From the NCBI GenBank assembly GCA_938084135.1, contig CALKDS010000058.1, positions 1-55,871 on the forward strand: 55,871 nt of DNA, written 5' to 3'. Source of the DNA: an uncultured Flavobacteriales bacterium. GTDB lineage: Bacteria; Bacteroidota; Bacteroidia; Flavobacteriales; Schleiferiaceae. The notes beneath the pieces were generated by a model. It saw only the letters and a program-made list of their open reading frames with translations, had not been told where the DNA came from and made no database searches. Shown piece by piece: positions 1-9,350 of this stretch (positions are counted from its first letter, which is position 1; each line of letters opens with the position of its first letter). The translations under genes and the position numbers were made by a program.

Positions 1-155
1 CAATAAACAAAAAACTTGAGATTCATGGAGATGAAATTCAAACTGTTGTAGGCCAAGGATTTAATACAGCTTTTGGAGATTCGCAAAATCCTCAACTTTG
101 GGATTATGCAGATGGGATTAATAATTTATCCTTTTGTATGAACTTAAGGGACTAA
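1..155 (+). CDS. C-terminal fragment of an unidentified protein (window edge)
   Basis: Frame 3 is open from the window start to TAA at 153-155 (..GQGFNTAFGDSQNPQLWDYADGINNLSFCMNLRD*). Converges with the next gene. Confidence 0.45.
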   Translation, partial: INKKLEIHGDEIQTVVGQGFNTAFGDSQNPQLWDYADGINNLSFCMNLRD

Positions 156-1645
156 TTTTTCTCAAGTGCTCCAGCATCAGGATCTATTATTCTATATTTT
201 TTCTGAGCATCATAAGGAACTCTTATTGCTGGTGCTGAAAGACCAATATCAATTGCTTTTGAAGAAGAATCTAATTCATAATTGTAGGATGTTTGAAGTA
301 TAAATGATGGGTCTTCGTTAAAGACGCATTGATAAAAATAACTTGCATTTGTTAAATCATAGTTTGCGGCTGAATGATTGGGTTTAATCTTAATTAAGCA
401 ACCTTGAATTTGATAATTAAAGTCTGCATCTAGGTCAAAGTCAAACCCTAGCTCTGACTCTCTACTTCCAGAGATGATGCAGTTGCCAAAATAAGCCTCT
501 CTTAAATCCCGATATCTATATTGTCCACTGCCATCATCATAACGATTAAATAATCCAACCATAGGTGTAGAGCGAGATGCTGGAAATTCATTTATAAAAG
601 TACAATGGTCAATAAATGCTCTTCCTCCAAGGCAATAAAGCCCATAAAGTCCAGCATTGGCAACAACAACATTCTCCATCTCAATATTTCCAAAGCCACT
701 GTATATGCTTACCCTGCTGAAGTCAGTGATTCTTGAGTTTTTGATAATTAGACTTCTTTCTCCTAACTCACTCACCGAATCACATCGAATTCCTATTGTT
801 CCATTTTTGATCCAAGCGTTGTTAATACTTGCATTCCCCCCTCTTTGAATGAATAAGCCCCCAAATAAGCCTCCCCATTGTCCCGCAATATTGTTGTAAA
901 ATGGCTCTAATCGATCACCCTCCAAGATTACTGGATTTGAATAACTTCCTGTGTTTGCTTCATCAATTTTTAATTCACCACCCGATGAGATCCATAAACC
1001 AGATCCTGAATGAAAATGAACTTTTGTTTCCGATAGAATATTTAATGTCCCCCCGCTGTCGATAATTGCATAACCATAAACGACATGAGGCTTATCATTT
1101 GACCAAATAGCATTCTTTGGAAGAATAGAATAAGGGATTATGATATCTGAATAAGGAGGGCTTTGTTTAATTGTAATTGCTTTATTAGGGAAGTAAAAAT
1201 GAGCATCAAGCGCTAAAGAAATTAATTTTACATCATTTACGTATCCTTTATTACTGACGACTATGGAATCGGTCCAAATCATCTCTGTGCCACTTGCTGG
1301 AGCTGTCAGTTCAACGAATACCCAAAGACTATCGAAAGCAGGTAATATGATATTGTTTATGTCCTGGCCAGTGAGTCCATTGACATTAATCCGAAATGGA
1401 CTTTCTCTTCCTTTACCTAAAACTATTTTATCTATTAATATATTCTCATTGCTTGTATTGCGGATGGTAAAGCTTCTAGTTGAGCTGCCAACTGTACTAA
1501 ATACAGTGTCTAAGTAAATGGTATCCTGAGAAAAGGTAATATTCATGGGATCAGAAGCTGTATCGTAATCTGGCTGGCATGAATAGGCTATGAGCCCAGT
1601 TGCAATTAGAATAAAAAGGGAGTAGAGTTTTAATTGTTGTTTCAC
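152..1645 (-). CDS. Putative outer-surface lipoprotein with right-handed beta-helix-like repeats
   Basis: 497-aa ORF with GTG start, lipobox-like N-terminus (LIATGLIAYSCQPD) and repeated short beta-strand motifs typical of parallel beta-helix proteins. Confidence 0.7.
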   Translation of the reverse strand: MKQQLKLYSLFILIATGLIAYSCQPDYDTASDPMNITFSQDTIYLDTVFSTVGSSTRSFTIRNTSNENILIDKIVLGKGRESPFRINVNGLTGQDINNIILPAFDSLWVFVELTAPASGTEMIWTDSIVVSNKGYVNDVKLISLALDAHFYFPNKAITIKQSPPYSDIIIPYSILPKNAIWSNDKPHVVYGYAIIDSGGTLNILSETKVHFHSGSGLWISSGGELKIDEANTGSYSNPVILEGDRLEPFYNNIAGQWGGLFGGLFIQRGGNASINNAWIKNGTIGIRCDSVSELGERSLIIKNSRITDFSRVSIYSGFGNIEMENVVVANAGLYGLYCLGGRAFIDHCTFINEFPASRSTPMVGLFNRYDDGSGQYRYRDLREAYFGNCIISGSRESELGFDFDLDADFNYQIQGCLIKIKPNHSAANYDLTNASYFYQCVFNEDPSFILQTSYNYELDSSSKAIDIGLSAPAIRVPYDAQKKYRIIDPDAGALEKN

Positions 1646-1663
1646 TTAATCTAAGTATCTTTG
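1634..1663 (+). promoter_or_regulatory. Bacteroidota sigma-A-type promoter of rpmE2: TTG (1634-1636) - N19 - TATCTTTG (1656-1663)
   Basis: Exact -33 TTG and exact TAnnTTTG -7 element with a 19-nt spacer, upstream of rpmE2. Confidence 0.65.
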
Positions 1664-1718
1664 CAAACCGCTAATGGAAATCGGGCCAAATCTCGGTTTA
1701 ATTAAAAATTATCAAGCG

Positions 1719-1970
1719 ATGAAAGAAGGAATTCACCCAACAAATTATCGCCAATGTGCTTTCAAAGATATGAGTACTGGCGATGTAACTGTTATAAGAA
1801 GTTGCGCACCATCAAGAGAAACTTTAAAAGTTGATGGAAAAGAGTACCCACTTGTTAAAATGGAGGTGTCATCATATTCACATCCCTACTATACTGGAAA
1901 GCAAAAGTTATTAGATACTGCGGGTCGAGTTGATAAATTCCGTAATCGATACGCTAAATTTTCCAAGTAA
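1719..1970 (+). CDS. rpmE2: 50S ribosomal protein L31 type B
   Basis: MKEGIHPTNYRQCAFKDMSTGD...SYSHPYYTGKQKLLDTAGRVDKFRNRYAKF matches the type-B (Cys-poor) L31 family. The start is placed at the internal ATG (M16 of the 1674 ORF). Confidence 0.95.
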   Translation: MKEGIHPTNYRQCAFKDMSTGDVTVIRSCAPSRETLKVDGKEYPLVKMEVSSYSHPYYTGKQKLLDTAGRVDKFRNRYAKFSK

Positions 1971-1988
1971 TTGGCTTAAATTCGGTTC

Positions 1989-3143
1989 ATGGACATAGTT
2001 TTCCACGACGGACTCGAACATAATTCGCTGAAGCCACTAACTTTAACGAGACCTGTCTCTGACTTAAGAGTTGGAATTCTTACTATCTCTGAAAAATGGT
2101 CTAAAATTCTTGATGCGAAAAACATATCATTCGTAACTGCAGAGCATTTAAGAAAAAAATTTCCGGAGAAAGCAGGGGACCTTCACATACGTGGAGGCCT
2201 TTTACCATGCCCTCATTTAGTAGAAGCTATAAAACTGCTTAAAAATGGCGAATGTCTTATGTCAGGGGCGGAATGGTTAGCCCACAAGAACGGGGAAGTT
2301 ATTATTTCTTTTGAGGGTAGTTATCAAATAATAAAGCGTCCAGAGAATATTTTTTCATGGAATAAAAAGGAATTAGATTCTGATTTTGATCTTTTGACTT
2401 TAGGACGTAAAAGTGAAATTATATCAGATTCAAATAAAGTTTTTGGTAAAAGAGTTTTTTTGGAAAAAGGAGCTAGAGTGGAAGGGGCAACATTAAACTC
2501 CTCAGATGGTCCAATATATTTAGCACAAGACAGTGAGGTAATGGAGGGCTCTATGATTCGTGGAGGCTTTGCTCTTGGAGAGTCGAGTAAATTAAAATTG
2601 GGAACCAAAATATATGGCGCTACCAGTATAGGGCCTTTTTGCAAGGTAGGCGGTGAAATAAACAACTCCGTCATTTGGGGTTTTTCAAATAAAGGTCATG
2701 ATGGATTTTTAGGTAATGCAGTATTGGGTCAATGGTGTAATATTGGAGCAGGGTCCAGTAACTCAAATTTGAAGAATAACTATGATGATGTTAAACTGTA
2801 CTCATATGATTCAGGAAGGTTTGAATCAACAGGACTTCAATTTTGTGGATTGATTATGGCAGACCATAGTAAATGCGCAATAAATACATCATTTAATACG
2901 GGGACAGTCGCTGGTGTCTCGTGTAATATTTTCGGTTCCGGTTTCCCTCGTAATTATATACCGGATTTTTCATGGGGTGGCCCACAGGGATATTCTGAAT
3001 ATTCAATTGATAAAGCCATTGCAACTGCGAAAAGAGTAATGTTTCGAAGAGGTTTAGTTCTGAATAAAATAGAATCAGACATCTTGTCAGCTGTTTACGA
3101 CCAAACGTCAGAATTACGAGGTGGCATGGCTCTTGCCAAATAA
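1989..3143 (+). CDS. GlmU-like putative sugar-phosphate nucleotidyltransferase with left-handed beta-helix C-terminus
   Basis: N-terminal LTLTRPVSDLRVGILTISEKW; C-terminal hexapeptide-like repeats (IYGATSIGPFCKVGGEINNSVIWGFSNKGHDGFLGNAVLGQWCNIGAGSSNSNLKNNY). Confidence 0.85.
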   Translation: MDIVFHDGLEHNSLKPLTLTRPVSDLRVGILTISEKWSKILDAKNISFVTAEHLRKKFPEKAGDLHIRGGLLPCPHLVEAIKLLKNGECLMSGAEWLAHKNGEVIISFEGSYQIIKRPENIFSWNKKELDSDFDLLTLGRKSEIISDSNKVFGKRVFLEKGARVEGATLNSSDGPIYLAQDSEVMEGSMIRGGFALGESSKLKLGTKIYGATSIGPFCKVGGEINNSVIWGFSNKGHDGFLGNAVLGQWCNIGAGSSNSNLKNNYDDVKLYSYDSGRFESTGLQFCGLIMADHSKCAINTSFNTGTVAGVSCNIFGSGFPRNYIPDFSWGGPQGYSEYSIDKAIATAKRVMFRRGLVLNKIESDILSAVYDQTSELRGGMALAK

Positions 3144-3151
3144 AGACACCT

Positions 3152-5587
3152 ATGGAAAGAACTGCATTTTCTCTACTTTCAGAAGAGACCGACTTTATTC
3201 CGCTGATTACTAACGAAGAAGATAATAGTATTCCTGATAGTGATTTGCTTGAAGAGATATCATTACTTCCGTTAAGAAATACAGTTCAATTCCCCGGAGT
3301 TGTATCACCAATTACTGCAGGTAGAGACAAAAGTATTAAGCTTGTTCAGGGAGCGCAAAAAGGAAAAAAATTATTTGGTGTCCTAGCTCAAAAGGATCCT
3401 GATACGGAGACTCCTGGGGGGGAGCATTTGCATTCTGTCGGAACTTTAGTTCAAATGGTAAAGTCCTTTAAAATGCCAGATGGAAATATTACGGCTATTC
3501 TTCAGGGTAAAAGAAGATTTCGAATTATTGAAGTTATAAGTGAAGAGCCCTTTCTTAAAGCTAAAGTTGAGTATTTAAATGATATTAAAGCTGCTGATAG
3601 TACTGAATTTCGTGCTCTAATCCAGCATATACGTGAAATGGCAATGGAAATAATACAGGAATCTCCTAACATTCCTACTGAAGCTCAAATTGCTGTAAAA
3701 AATATAGAATCAGATACATTTTTGATACATTTTATTGCAAGTAATATGAATCTTGATGTTGAAAAAAAACAAGCTATTCTTGAGGAAGATGATATTAGCA
3801 AGCGAACTAATGCTATTTTGAAACATCTCAGCTATGAAAAGCATTTGCTTGAGGTAAAAAATGATATTGCAAATCGTGTGCGAACTGAGTTTGATCAACA
3901 ACAAAGAGAATATTTTCTTCAACAGCAAATGAAGACAATTCAGGAAGAACTTGGAGGCGTTAGTAATGAAGCAGAAATCCAGTTAATGCGAGACCGAGCG
4001 GCAAAAATGGATTGGCCAGACCTAGCGGCAAAACAATTTGATAAAGAAATCCAACGCCTCCAGAGAATGAGTCCGCAAGTTCCAGATTTTGGTATTCAAA
4101 GGAACTATCTAGAATTTATATTGGACTTACCATGGAATAAATTAACTGTTCAACCGATAAAATTAAGTAAGGCAAGAAGAGTACTAGATCGAGATCATTT
4201 CGGGTTAGATAAGGTTAAAGAGAGGCTTTTGGAACATCTAGCCGTTTTAAAGTTAAAAGATGACATGCGTAGTCCAATTTTGTGTTTACATGGACCTCCA
4301 GGGGTTGGAAAAACATCACTTGGGAAATCTATTGCTGAGGCTTTAGGACGAGATTACGTAAGAATGTCACTAGGCGGATTAAGAGACGAGTCTGAAATAA
4401 GAGGACACAGAAAAACATATATAGGTGCTATGGCAGGACGTATTCTGCAGTTAATAAAAAAAGCAGGCTCCTCAAACCCAGTTTTTGTTTTAGATGAAAT
4501 TGATAAATTGGGTTTTGGAGTTCAAGGAGATCCATCAAGTGCATTATTAGAGGTCTTAGATCCAGAACAAAACAAAACTTTTTATGATAATTTTCTTGAA
4601 ATGGGATATGATCTATCAAAAGTGCTTTTTATTGCTACTGCAAATACGATTTCAACTGTACAGCCGGCTTTAAGAGATAGAATGGAACTTATTGAGGTCA
4701 ATGGTTATACCTTGGAAGAAAAAGAGCAGATTGGGAAGAAATACTTGCTTCCAAAACAGCTTGAAGAACACGGGCTCGATAAAAACGCTATAAAAATTGG
4801 TAAGACAGAAATGATTGGTCTTATCGACAATTATACTCGTGAATCTGGAGTTAGGAACCTGAATCGAGAGCTAGCAAAATTGGCAAGGAAAGCAGCTTTG
4901 TCAAAAGCTGAAGAAAAAGAATTCCCGTCTAATATAACTAATAAGAATCTTTTGGAAATAATGGGGGCTCCGAGATTTGATAGAGATGTATATCAGGGAA
5001 ATGATATTGCAGGTGTTGTTACAGGTCTGGCTTGGACACCAGTAGGTGGGGATATTTTATTTATTGAAACTAGTATTTCCTTAGGTACTGGAAAGCTGAA
5101 TATTACAGGGAATTTAGGAGATGTAATGAAAGAATCGGCATCCATTGCAATGGCTTATCTCAAGGGAAATTCTCATAAATATAACCTTGACGATGATTTG
5201 TTCAAAAAATATGATGTTCATATCCATGTTCCAGAAGGAGCAATACCAAAAGATGGTCCATCTGCTGGAATAGCAATACTTACGGCATTGACTTCGCTAT
5301 TCACGCAGAAAAAAGTAAAGAATAGACTTGCGTTAAGTGGAGAAATCACACTAAGAGGAAAAGTTCTTCCTGTGGGTGGAGTTAGAGAGAAATTACTTGC
5401 GGCTAAGAGATCGGGTATAACTAATATTATTTTGTCTGGAGCTAATAAAAAAGATGTTCTTGAAATTCCTTCGAAGTATCTATCTGGGATGAGTTTTAGT
5501 TATGTTGACAGTATGGAAGGTGTTCTAAGTAAGGCAGTATTAAATCAGAAAGTGAAAACTGCTAAAGAATTACCAATGAAGAATTAA
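3152..5587 (+). CDS. lon: ATP-dependent protease La (Lon)
   Basis: Walker A GPPGVGKTSLGKSIA and Ser-Lys protease motif PKDGPSAGIA; full-length 811 aa. Confidence 0.98.
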   Translation: MERTAFSLLSEETDFIPLITNEEDNSIPDSDLLEEISLLPLRNTVQFPGVVSPITAGRDKSIKLVQGAQKGKKLFGVLAQKDPDTETPGGEHLHSVGTLVQMVKSFKMPDGNITAILQGKRRFRIIEVISEEPFLKAKVEYLNDIKAADSTEFRALIQHIREMAMEIIQESPNIPTEAQIAVKNIESDTFLIHFIASNMNLDVEKKQAILEEDDISKRTNAILKHLSYEKHLLEVKNDIANRVRTEFDQQQREYFLQQQMKTIQEELGGVSNEAEIQLMRDRAAKMDWPDLAAKQFDKEIQRLQRMSPQVPDFGIQRNYLEFILDLPWNKLTVQPIKLSKARRVLDRDHFGLDKVKERLLEHLAVLKLKDDMRSPILCLHGPPGVGKTSLGKSIAEALGRDYVRMSLGGLRDESEIRGHRKTYIGAMAGRILQLIKKAGSSNPVFVLDEIDKLGFGVQGDPSSALLEVLDPEQNKTFYDNFLEMGYDLSKVLFIATANTISTVQPALRDRMELIEVNGYTLEEKEQIGKKYLLPKQLEEHGLDKNAIKIGKTEMIGLIDNYTRESGVRNLNRELAKLARKAALSKAEEKEFPSNITNKNLLEIMGAPRFDRDVYQGNDIAGVVTGLAWTPVGGDILFIETSISLGTGKLNITGNLGDVMKESASIAMAYLKGNSHKYNLDDDLFKKYDVHIHVPEGAIPKDGPSAGIAILTALTSLFTQKKVKNRLALSGEITLRGKVLPVGGVREKLLAAKRSGITNIILSGANKKDVLEIPSKYLSGMSFSYVDSMEGVLSKAVLNQKVKTAKELPMKN

Positions 5588-5596
5588 CTTGGTCGG

Positions 5597-6691
5597 ATGA
5601 AATTCGCAGCTGCGTTCAAAATAAATTTTCTTCTTTATTTTCTTTTATCTGGTCAATTGTATTCCCAATTGTCCATTAGATCTGGTTTTGCAACACTTGA
5701 AAATTTTGGTTCAGCAAGATTATTGGCTCTTGGTTCCATTTCATCTGCTCATCCTGGGGATGTTTCTTTTTCAGCACTAAATCCTGCATGTCTAAATGAG
5801 TCGCAAATGGGTGAATGGTCAATAACTTCTCAAGCCTCTGTGGGGGGGCTTAGTCAAGGATCATTGACCGTTGGTTTACCCTTTCCTAAAAAAATATTTA
5901 AAATTAGACCTAGTGAGAAACGAACATTAAATGCACAAAAAGGCGGAATTAATCTTAAACCCTCAGATATTTTTATTTCACTGGGAGTAGATTATATTCA
6001 TAGCGGCCTACTTGATCAAAGAAATGCAGCAGGAGAATTATTAGGTTCGTTTACGGCGAGAGAAGTCATGCCAAGAATGGCATTGAATGCTAAATATGGT
6101 CAATTCTCACTCGGGTTAGGTATTAAACTCCCTATTATTTCATATGGCTCTTTTACTGCTCAAGCAATATCTACAGATTATGCTTTTCAATGGTCTGGTG
6201 ATTCAACAAGAAAACAAATTGTTGTTTTACTTCGAAATGTGGGATGGAATTTTGAATATTTTGCTTCTCAGAGTGAGAGACTTCCTATAAATCTTCAAAT
6301 TTCATTCAGTCAAAAATTAAAACATGCCCCTTTTCGTTATAACATAACTTATAGTAATATTCAAAGATGGGATTTGAAATATTTAGATCCTCAATTATTG
6401 GTAAAAGACCCACTTACGGGTGTCGTTTCGTACACTGATCTTCCGTGGTACAATAATTTATTTCGTCATGTGACACCAAGCGTTGAGGCTCAGTTGGGGG
6501 GGAGATTATACGTGCAACTCGGTTATGATTTCCGTCGTCAAATGGAGAATCGTTTGACAACAAGAAGAGTTAGTGCAGGAGTTAGCACTGGTATTACTTT
6601 TAAAACGGGAAAAAATAATTTTCAGTATGGCAGCTCTTTGTACAATGTTGCTGGTCGAATTAATCAATTCTCTCTAATTAGAAAGTTTTAA
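5597..6691 (+). CDS. porQ: Type IX secretion system protein PorQ
   Basis: 364-aa signal-peptide beta-barrel-like protein (FATLENFGSARLLALGS..HPGDVSFSALNPACLNESQMGEWS), located between lon and cmk as commonly seen in Bacteroidota. Confidence 0.75.
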   Translation: MKFAAAFKINFLLYFLLSGQLYSQLSIRSGFATLENFGSARLLALGSISSAHPGDVSFSALNPACLNESQMGEWSITSQASVGGLSQGSLTVGLPFPKKIFKIRPSEKRTLNAQKGGINLKPSDIFISLGVDYIHSGLLDQRNAAGELLGSFTAREVMPRMALNAKYGQFSLGLGIKLPIISYGSFTAQAISTDYAFQWSGDSTRKQIVVLLRNVGWNFEYFASQSERLPINLQISFSQKLKHAPFRYNITYSNIQRWDLKYLDPQLLVKDPLTGVVSYTDLPWYNNLFRHVTPSVEAQLGGRLYVQLGYDFRRQMENRLTTRRVSAGVSTGITFKTGKNNFQYGSSLYNVAGRINQFSLIRKF

Positions 6692-6701
6692 GTAAACAAT
6701 T

Positions 6702-7385
6702 ATGGTTATTGCAATTGACGGTTATTCATCAACAGGCAAAAGCTCACTTGCAAAGAAGTTGGCAAGTCAATACGGATTTCTATACATTGATACAGGAGCG
6801 ATGTACAGAATGGTTGCTCTTAAAGTACTTAGGGAAGGCTGGATAAACGGTAAAAAAGAAATTAGTGATGATTTGCTTGAGAAAAATTTGCCATTATTAA
6901 ATATTGATTTCAAGAGAACCTTAGATGGTAAAAACATGGCTCTCTTGGATGGTGAAGTCGTGGAAACAGAGATTAGAACAATGGCTATTAATGATATAGT
7001 TTCTAAAATATCAAGTTTATCAATAGTTCGATCTCAATTAGTCGCTCAACAACAAAAAATGGCTATTGGTAAAGATCTAGTGATGGATGGTCGAGATATT
7101 GGTACTGTTGTATTTCCAAATGCTGATTTAAAAATATTTATGCAGGCTGATGCTGATATTCGGGCCAACCGACGATTACTGGAGCTCAGATCTCATGGAA
7201 ATCATAATGTCTCCTTAGAAGAAGTAAAGGCTAATTTGATTCAAAGGGATAGCGATGATCAGGCTAGAAGTGATTCACCCCTTCAAAAGGCTTCGGATGC
7301 TGTTGTATTAGATAATTCAGAAAAGAGTGCAGAAGAAGTCTTCAAATTAGCTTCTTCATGGGTTTTAGAAAAAATAAATACCTAG
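6702..7385 (+). CDS. cmk: Cytidylate kinase
   Basis: IAIDGYSSTGKSSLAKKLA, YIDTGAMYRMVAL, DGRDIGTVVFPNADLKIFM. Confidence 0.97.
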   Translation: MVIAIDGYSSTGKSSLAKKLASQYGFLYIDTGAMYRMVALKVLREGWINGKKEISDDLLEKNLPLLNIDFKRTLDGKNMALLDGEVVETEIRTMAINDIVSKISSLSIVRSQLVAQQQKMAIGKDLVMDGRDIGTVVFPNADLKIFMQADADIRANRRLLELRSHGNHNVSLEEVKANLIQRDSDDQARSDSPLQKASDAVVLDNSEKSAEEVFKLASSWVLEKINT

Positions 7386-8041
7386 TTATTTTTGACTCTC
7401 GCAATAATAGTTTCTCCTCCTTTAGGTTTGTCCCCAATCTTTACACAAACCTCAGCCTCAAGGGGCAGGAAAACATCCATTCTAGAACCGAATTTGATGA
7501 ATCCAAATTCTTGTCCAGCCATTAATTGATCATTAGGACGGCAATATATTGCTATTCGTCTTGCTACAGCTCCAGCAATTTGACGAAACAATATAGGTCC
7601 TGTTTTGTCATTCTCCATAACAACTGTTGTTCTTTCATTTAATTGAGATGACTTCGGGTGCCAAGCAACTAGATACTTTCCTTGATGATATTTAGTGTAG
7701 ATAACATTTCCAGTTATTGGTACTCTATTGACATGGACATTTAGTGGTGACATAAATATGGAGACCATTTTTCGTTTGTCATTCAAATATTCTGTCTCTT
7801 CTACTTCTTCAATAAGCACTACTGTGCCATCGGCGGGTGCCATAATTTCTCCTTCTTTGGAATTTGTTATTCTTTTAGGATTTCTAAAGAACTGGAGAAC
7901 AAGTAGGTAGATGATTATTGCAAATACTAAATAGAACTGAATAATCCAGTCTTGTGAAGCTATATTTTGAATGAGTATGTATAAAAGACACAACAAAATT
8001 AAAGTTATAAAAAGTGGTTTACGCCCTTCTCTATGAATCAT
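7382..8041 (-). CDS. psd: Phosphatidylserine decarboxylase family protein
   Basis: GEIMAPADGTVVLIEEV, SIFMSPLNVHVNRVPITG, C-terminal FGSRMDVFLP (Psd prokaryotic short form). Confidence 0.92.
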   Translation of the reverse strand: MIHREGRKPLFITLILLCLLYILIQNIASQDWIIQFYLVFAIIIYLLVLQFFRNPKRITNSKEGEIMAPADGTVVLIEEVEETEYLNDKRKMVSIFMSPLNVHVNRVPITGNVIYTKYHQGKYLVAWHPKSSQLNERTTVVMENDKTGPILFRQIAGAVARRIAIYCRPNDQLMAGQEFGFIKFGSRMDVFLPLEAEVCVKIGDKPKGGETIIARVKNN

Positions 8042-8691
8042 GGAGTTAATATATAAGATTGAAATACAGCGACAACGATAACAGAAAAGAGAAAACTATC
8101 AAAACGATCAAGAAACCCTCCGTGTCCTGGAAGGAATATTCCTGAATCTTTGACTTTAGCAGATCTTTTAAATTTTGAACCTATCAGGTCACCTATTGGT
8201 GCTACTATTCCAATCGTTAAAGGAAGAGCCCATGAAATGCGTTGCCAAGATTTAATTGATTTAAATTCTGAAAAAGGATCTATTTCGTTTAGACCTAATA
8301 AACCGAGAAAAAAAGTAAATAAAAAACCAATAATTATACCTTCCCATGTTTTTTTTGGTGATAGCTTTTTGGCTAAAGGTGTTCTTCCGAGAAACCGTCC
8401 ACCCATATATGCCATTGAGTCACTAATCCAAATTAAAACAAAAATGATGAATATGATTGAGGTATTGTTATTGTTTGATGATTCTGAAATTGACCATACT
8501 GAGCAGCCAGCAAGAATCGCATATGATATTCCAGTTAACTTTTCTACAGTCTTCAGCTTCTTCATTCCAATGAATTCCAAGCAAATGCCAACAAATGGAA
8601 AGATTAGAATCAACGGGGACCAAGTTTCTGCATTGCAAATCCAAAAAATTGCAAGAGCATAGATGGCTCCCCAAAATACTCTTGTGATCAT
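8038..8691 (-). CDS. cdsA: Phosphatidate cytidylyltransferase
   Basis: ISDSMAYMGGRFLGRTPLAKKLSPKKTWEG and C-terminal GHGGFLDRFDS signature. Confidence 0.95.
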   Translation of the reverse strand: MITRVFWGAIYALAIFWICNAETWSPLILIFPFVGICLEFIGMKKLKTVEKLTGISYAILAGCSVWSISESSNNNNTSIIFIIFVLIWISDSMAYMGGRFLGRTPLAKKLSPKKTWEGIIIGFLFTFFLGLLGLNEIDPFSEFKSIKSWQRISWALPLTIGIVAPIGDLIGSKFKRSAKVKDSGIFLPGHGGFLDRFDSFLFSVIVVAVFQSYILTP

Positions 8692-9320
8692 TTCAATTCA
8701 GGTAATAGATGATCTTCAACAAGAAAAAAATAAATTTGTCTTCCTTTATTAGGGTCAACTTTAGCCTGCATAACGCTTTCATCCATTTTCCCTTTTAAGG
8801 TTATAATTGCCCTGGGCCTTTGGTTCCTATGATATTTATTGATAGCAGCCATGCCATCAGATAATGAATTTACAACTTGAGAAACTCTTGCAAAAACTAA
8901 ATGAATAGCAGGTAATTGAGCAAATTTAAGTCCAGATGTTTGAATATCTGAAATCATAATTCCTCCTGTTTGGGCTATTGCTGCATGACATGTGGAGGCC
9001 ATCGCGTTGGCATCTAAAGGATTGTTTTTTGCAATTGTAAGTCCAGATTTCTCGAACCAATTTACCAGCGGATTCTCGGGTAAGAAAAAATGAGACTCTC
9101 CAAACTCTAAAGCAGCGTCCTTTAAATTATTAATAATTTCTTTTTCACTCCCACAATAAACAAAATAACCACCACCATCAGTAAATCTTTTTACGAAAGA
9201 TAAGTCCACAGGATCGTCGCTTGAAGACAAAAAGCGCTTGGATGAATCATTCGATTCCTGCACGCTGTGTTCAGGTGCGCCACTTAAAATTGAAAAAAAT
9301 TTCCCAAAGAGTCCAGCCAT
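8688..9320 (-). CDS. LUD domain-containing protein (LutC/YkgG-like)
   Basis: AAIAQTGGIMISDIQTSGLKFAQLPAIHLVFARVSQVV; usual Bacteroidota neighbour of ftsH and cdsA. Confidence 0.85.
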   Translation of the reverse strand: MAGLFGKFFSILSGAPEHSVQESNDSSKRFLSSSDDPVDLSFVKRFTDGGGYFVYCGSEKEIINNLKDAALEFGESHFFLPENPLVNWFEKSGLTIAKNNPLDANAMASTCHAAIAQTGGIMISDIQTSGLKFAQLPAIHLVFARVSQVVNSLSDGMAAINKYHRNQRPRAIITLKGKMDESVMQAKVDPNKGRQIYFFLVEDHLLPELK

Positions 9321-9350
9321 TGTATAGAATTCCCCTGAAATTAATAAATC

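Noticed and set aside
1665-1699. AAACCG...CGGTTT inverted repeat before rpmE2, considered as an L31 autoregulatory leader hairpin
   Set aside because: Only a 6-bp stem with a 23-nt loop, and the predicted TSS (~1668-1671) would cut off its 5' arm; likely chance.
2324-2674. 116-aa minus-strand ORF inside the GlmU-like gene
   Set aside because: Fully contained antisense frame opposite a clear hexapeptide-repeat gene.
8150-8662. 170-aa plus-strand ORF antisense to cdsA
   Set aside because: Lies entirely within the well-supported cdsA frame; the translation has no recognisable motifs or signal.
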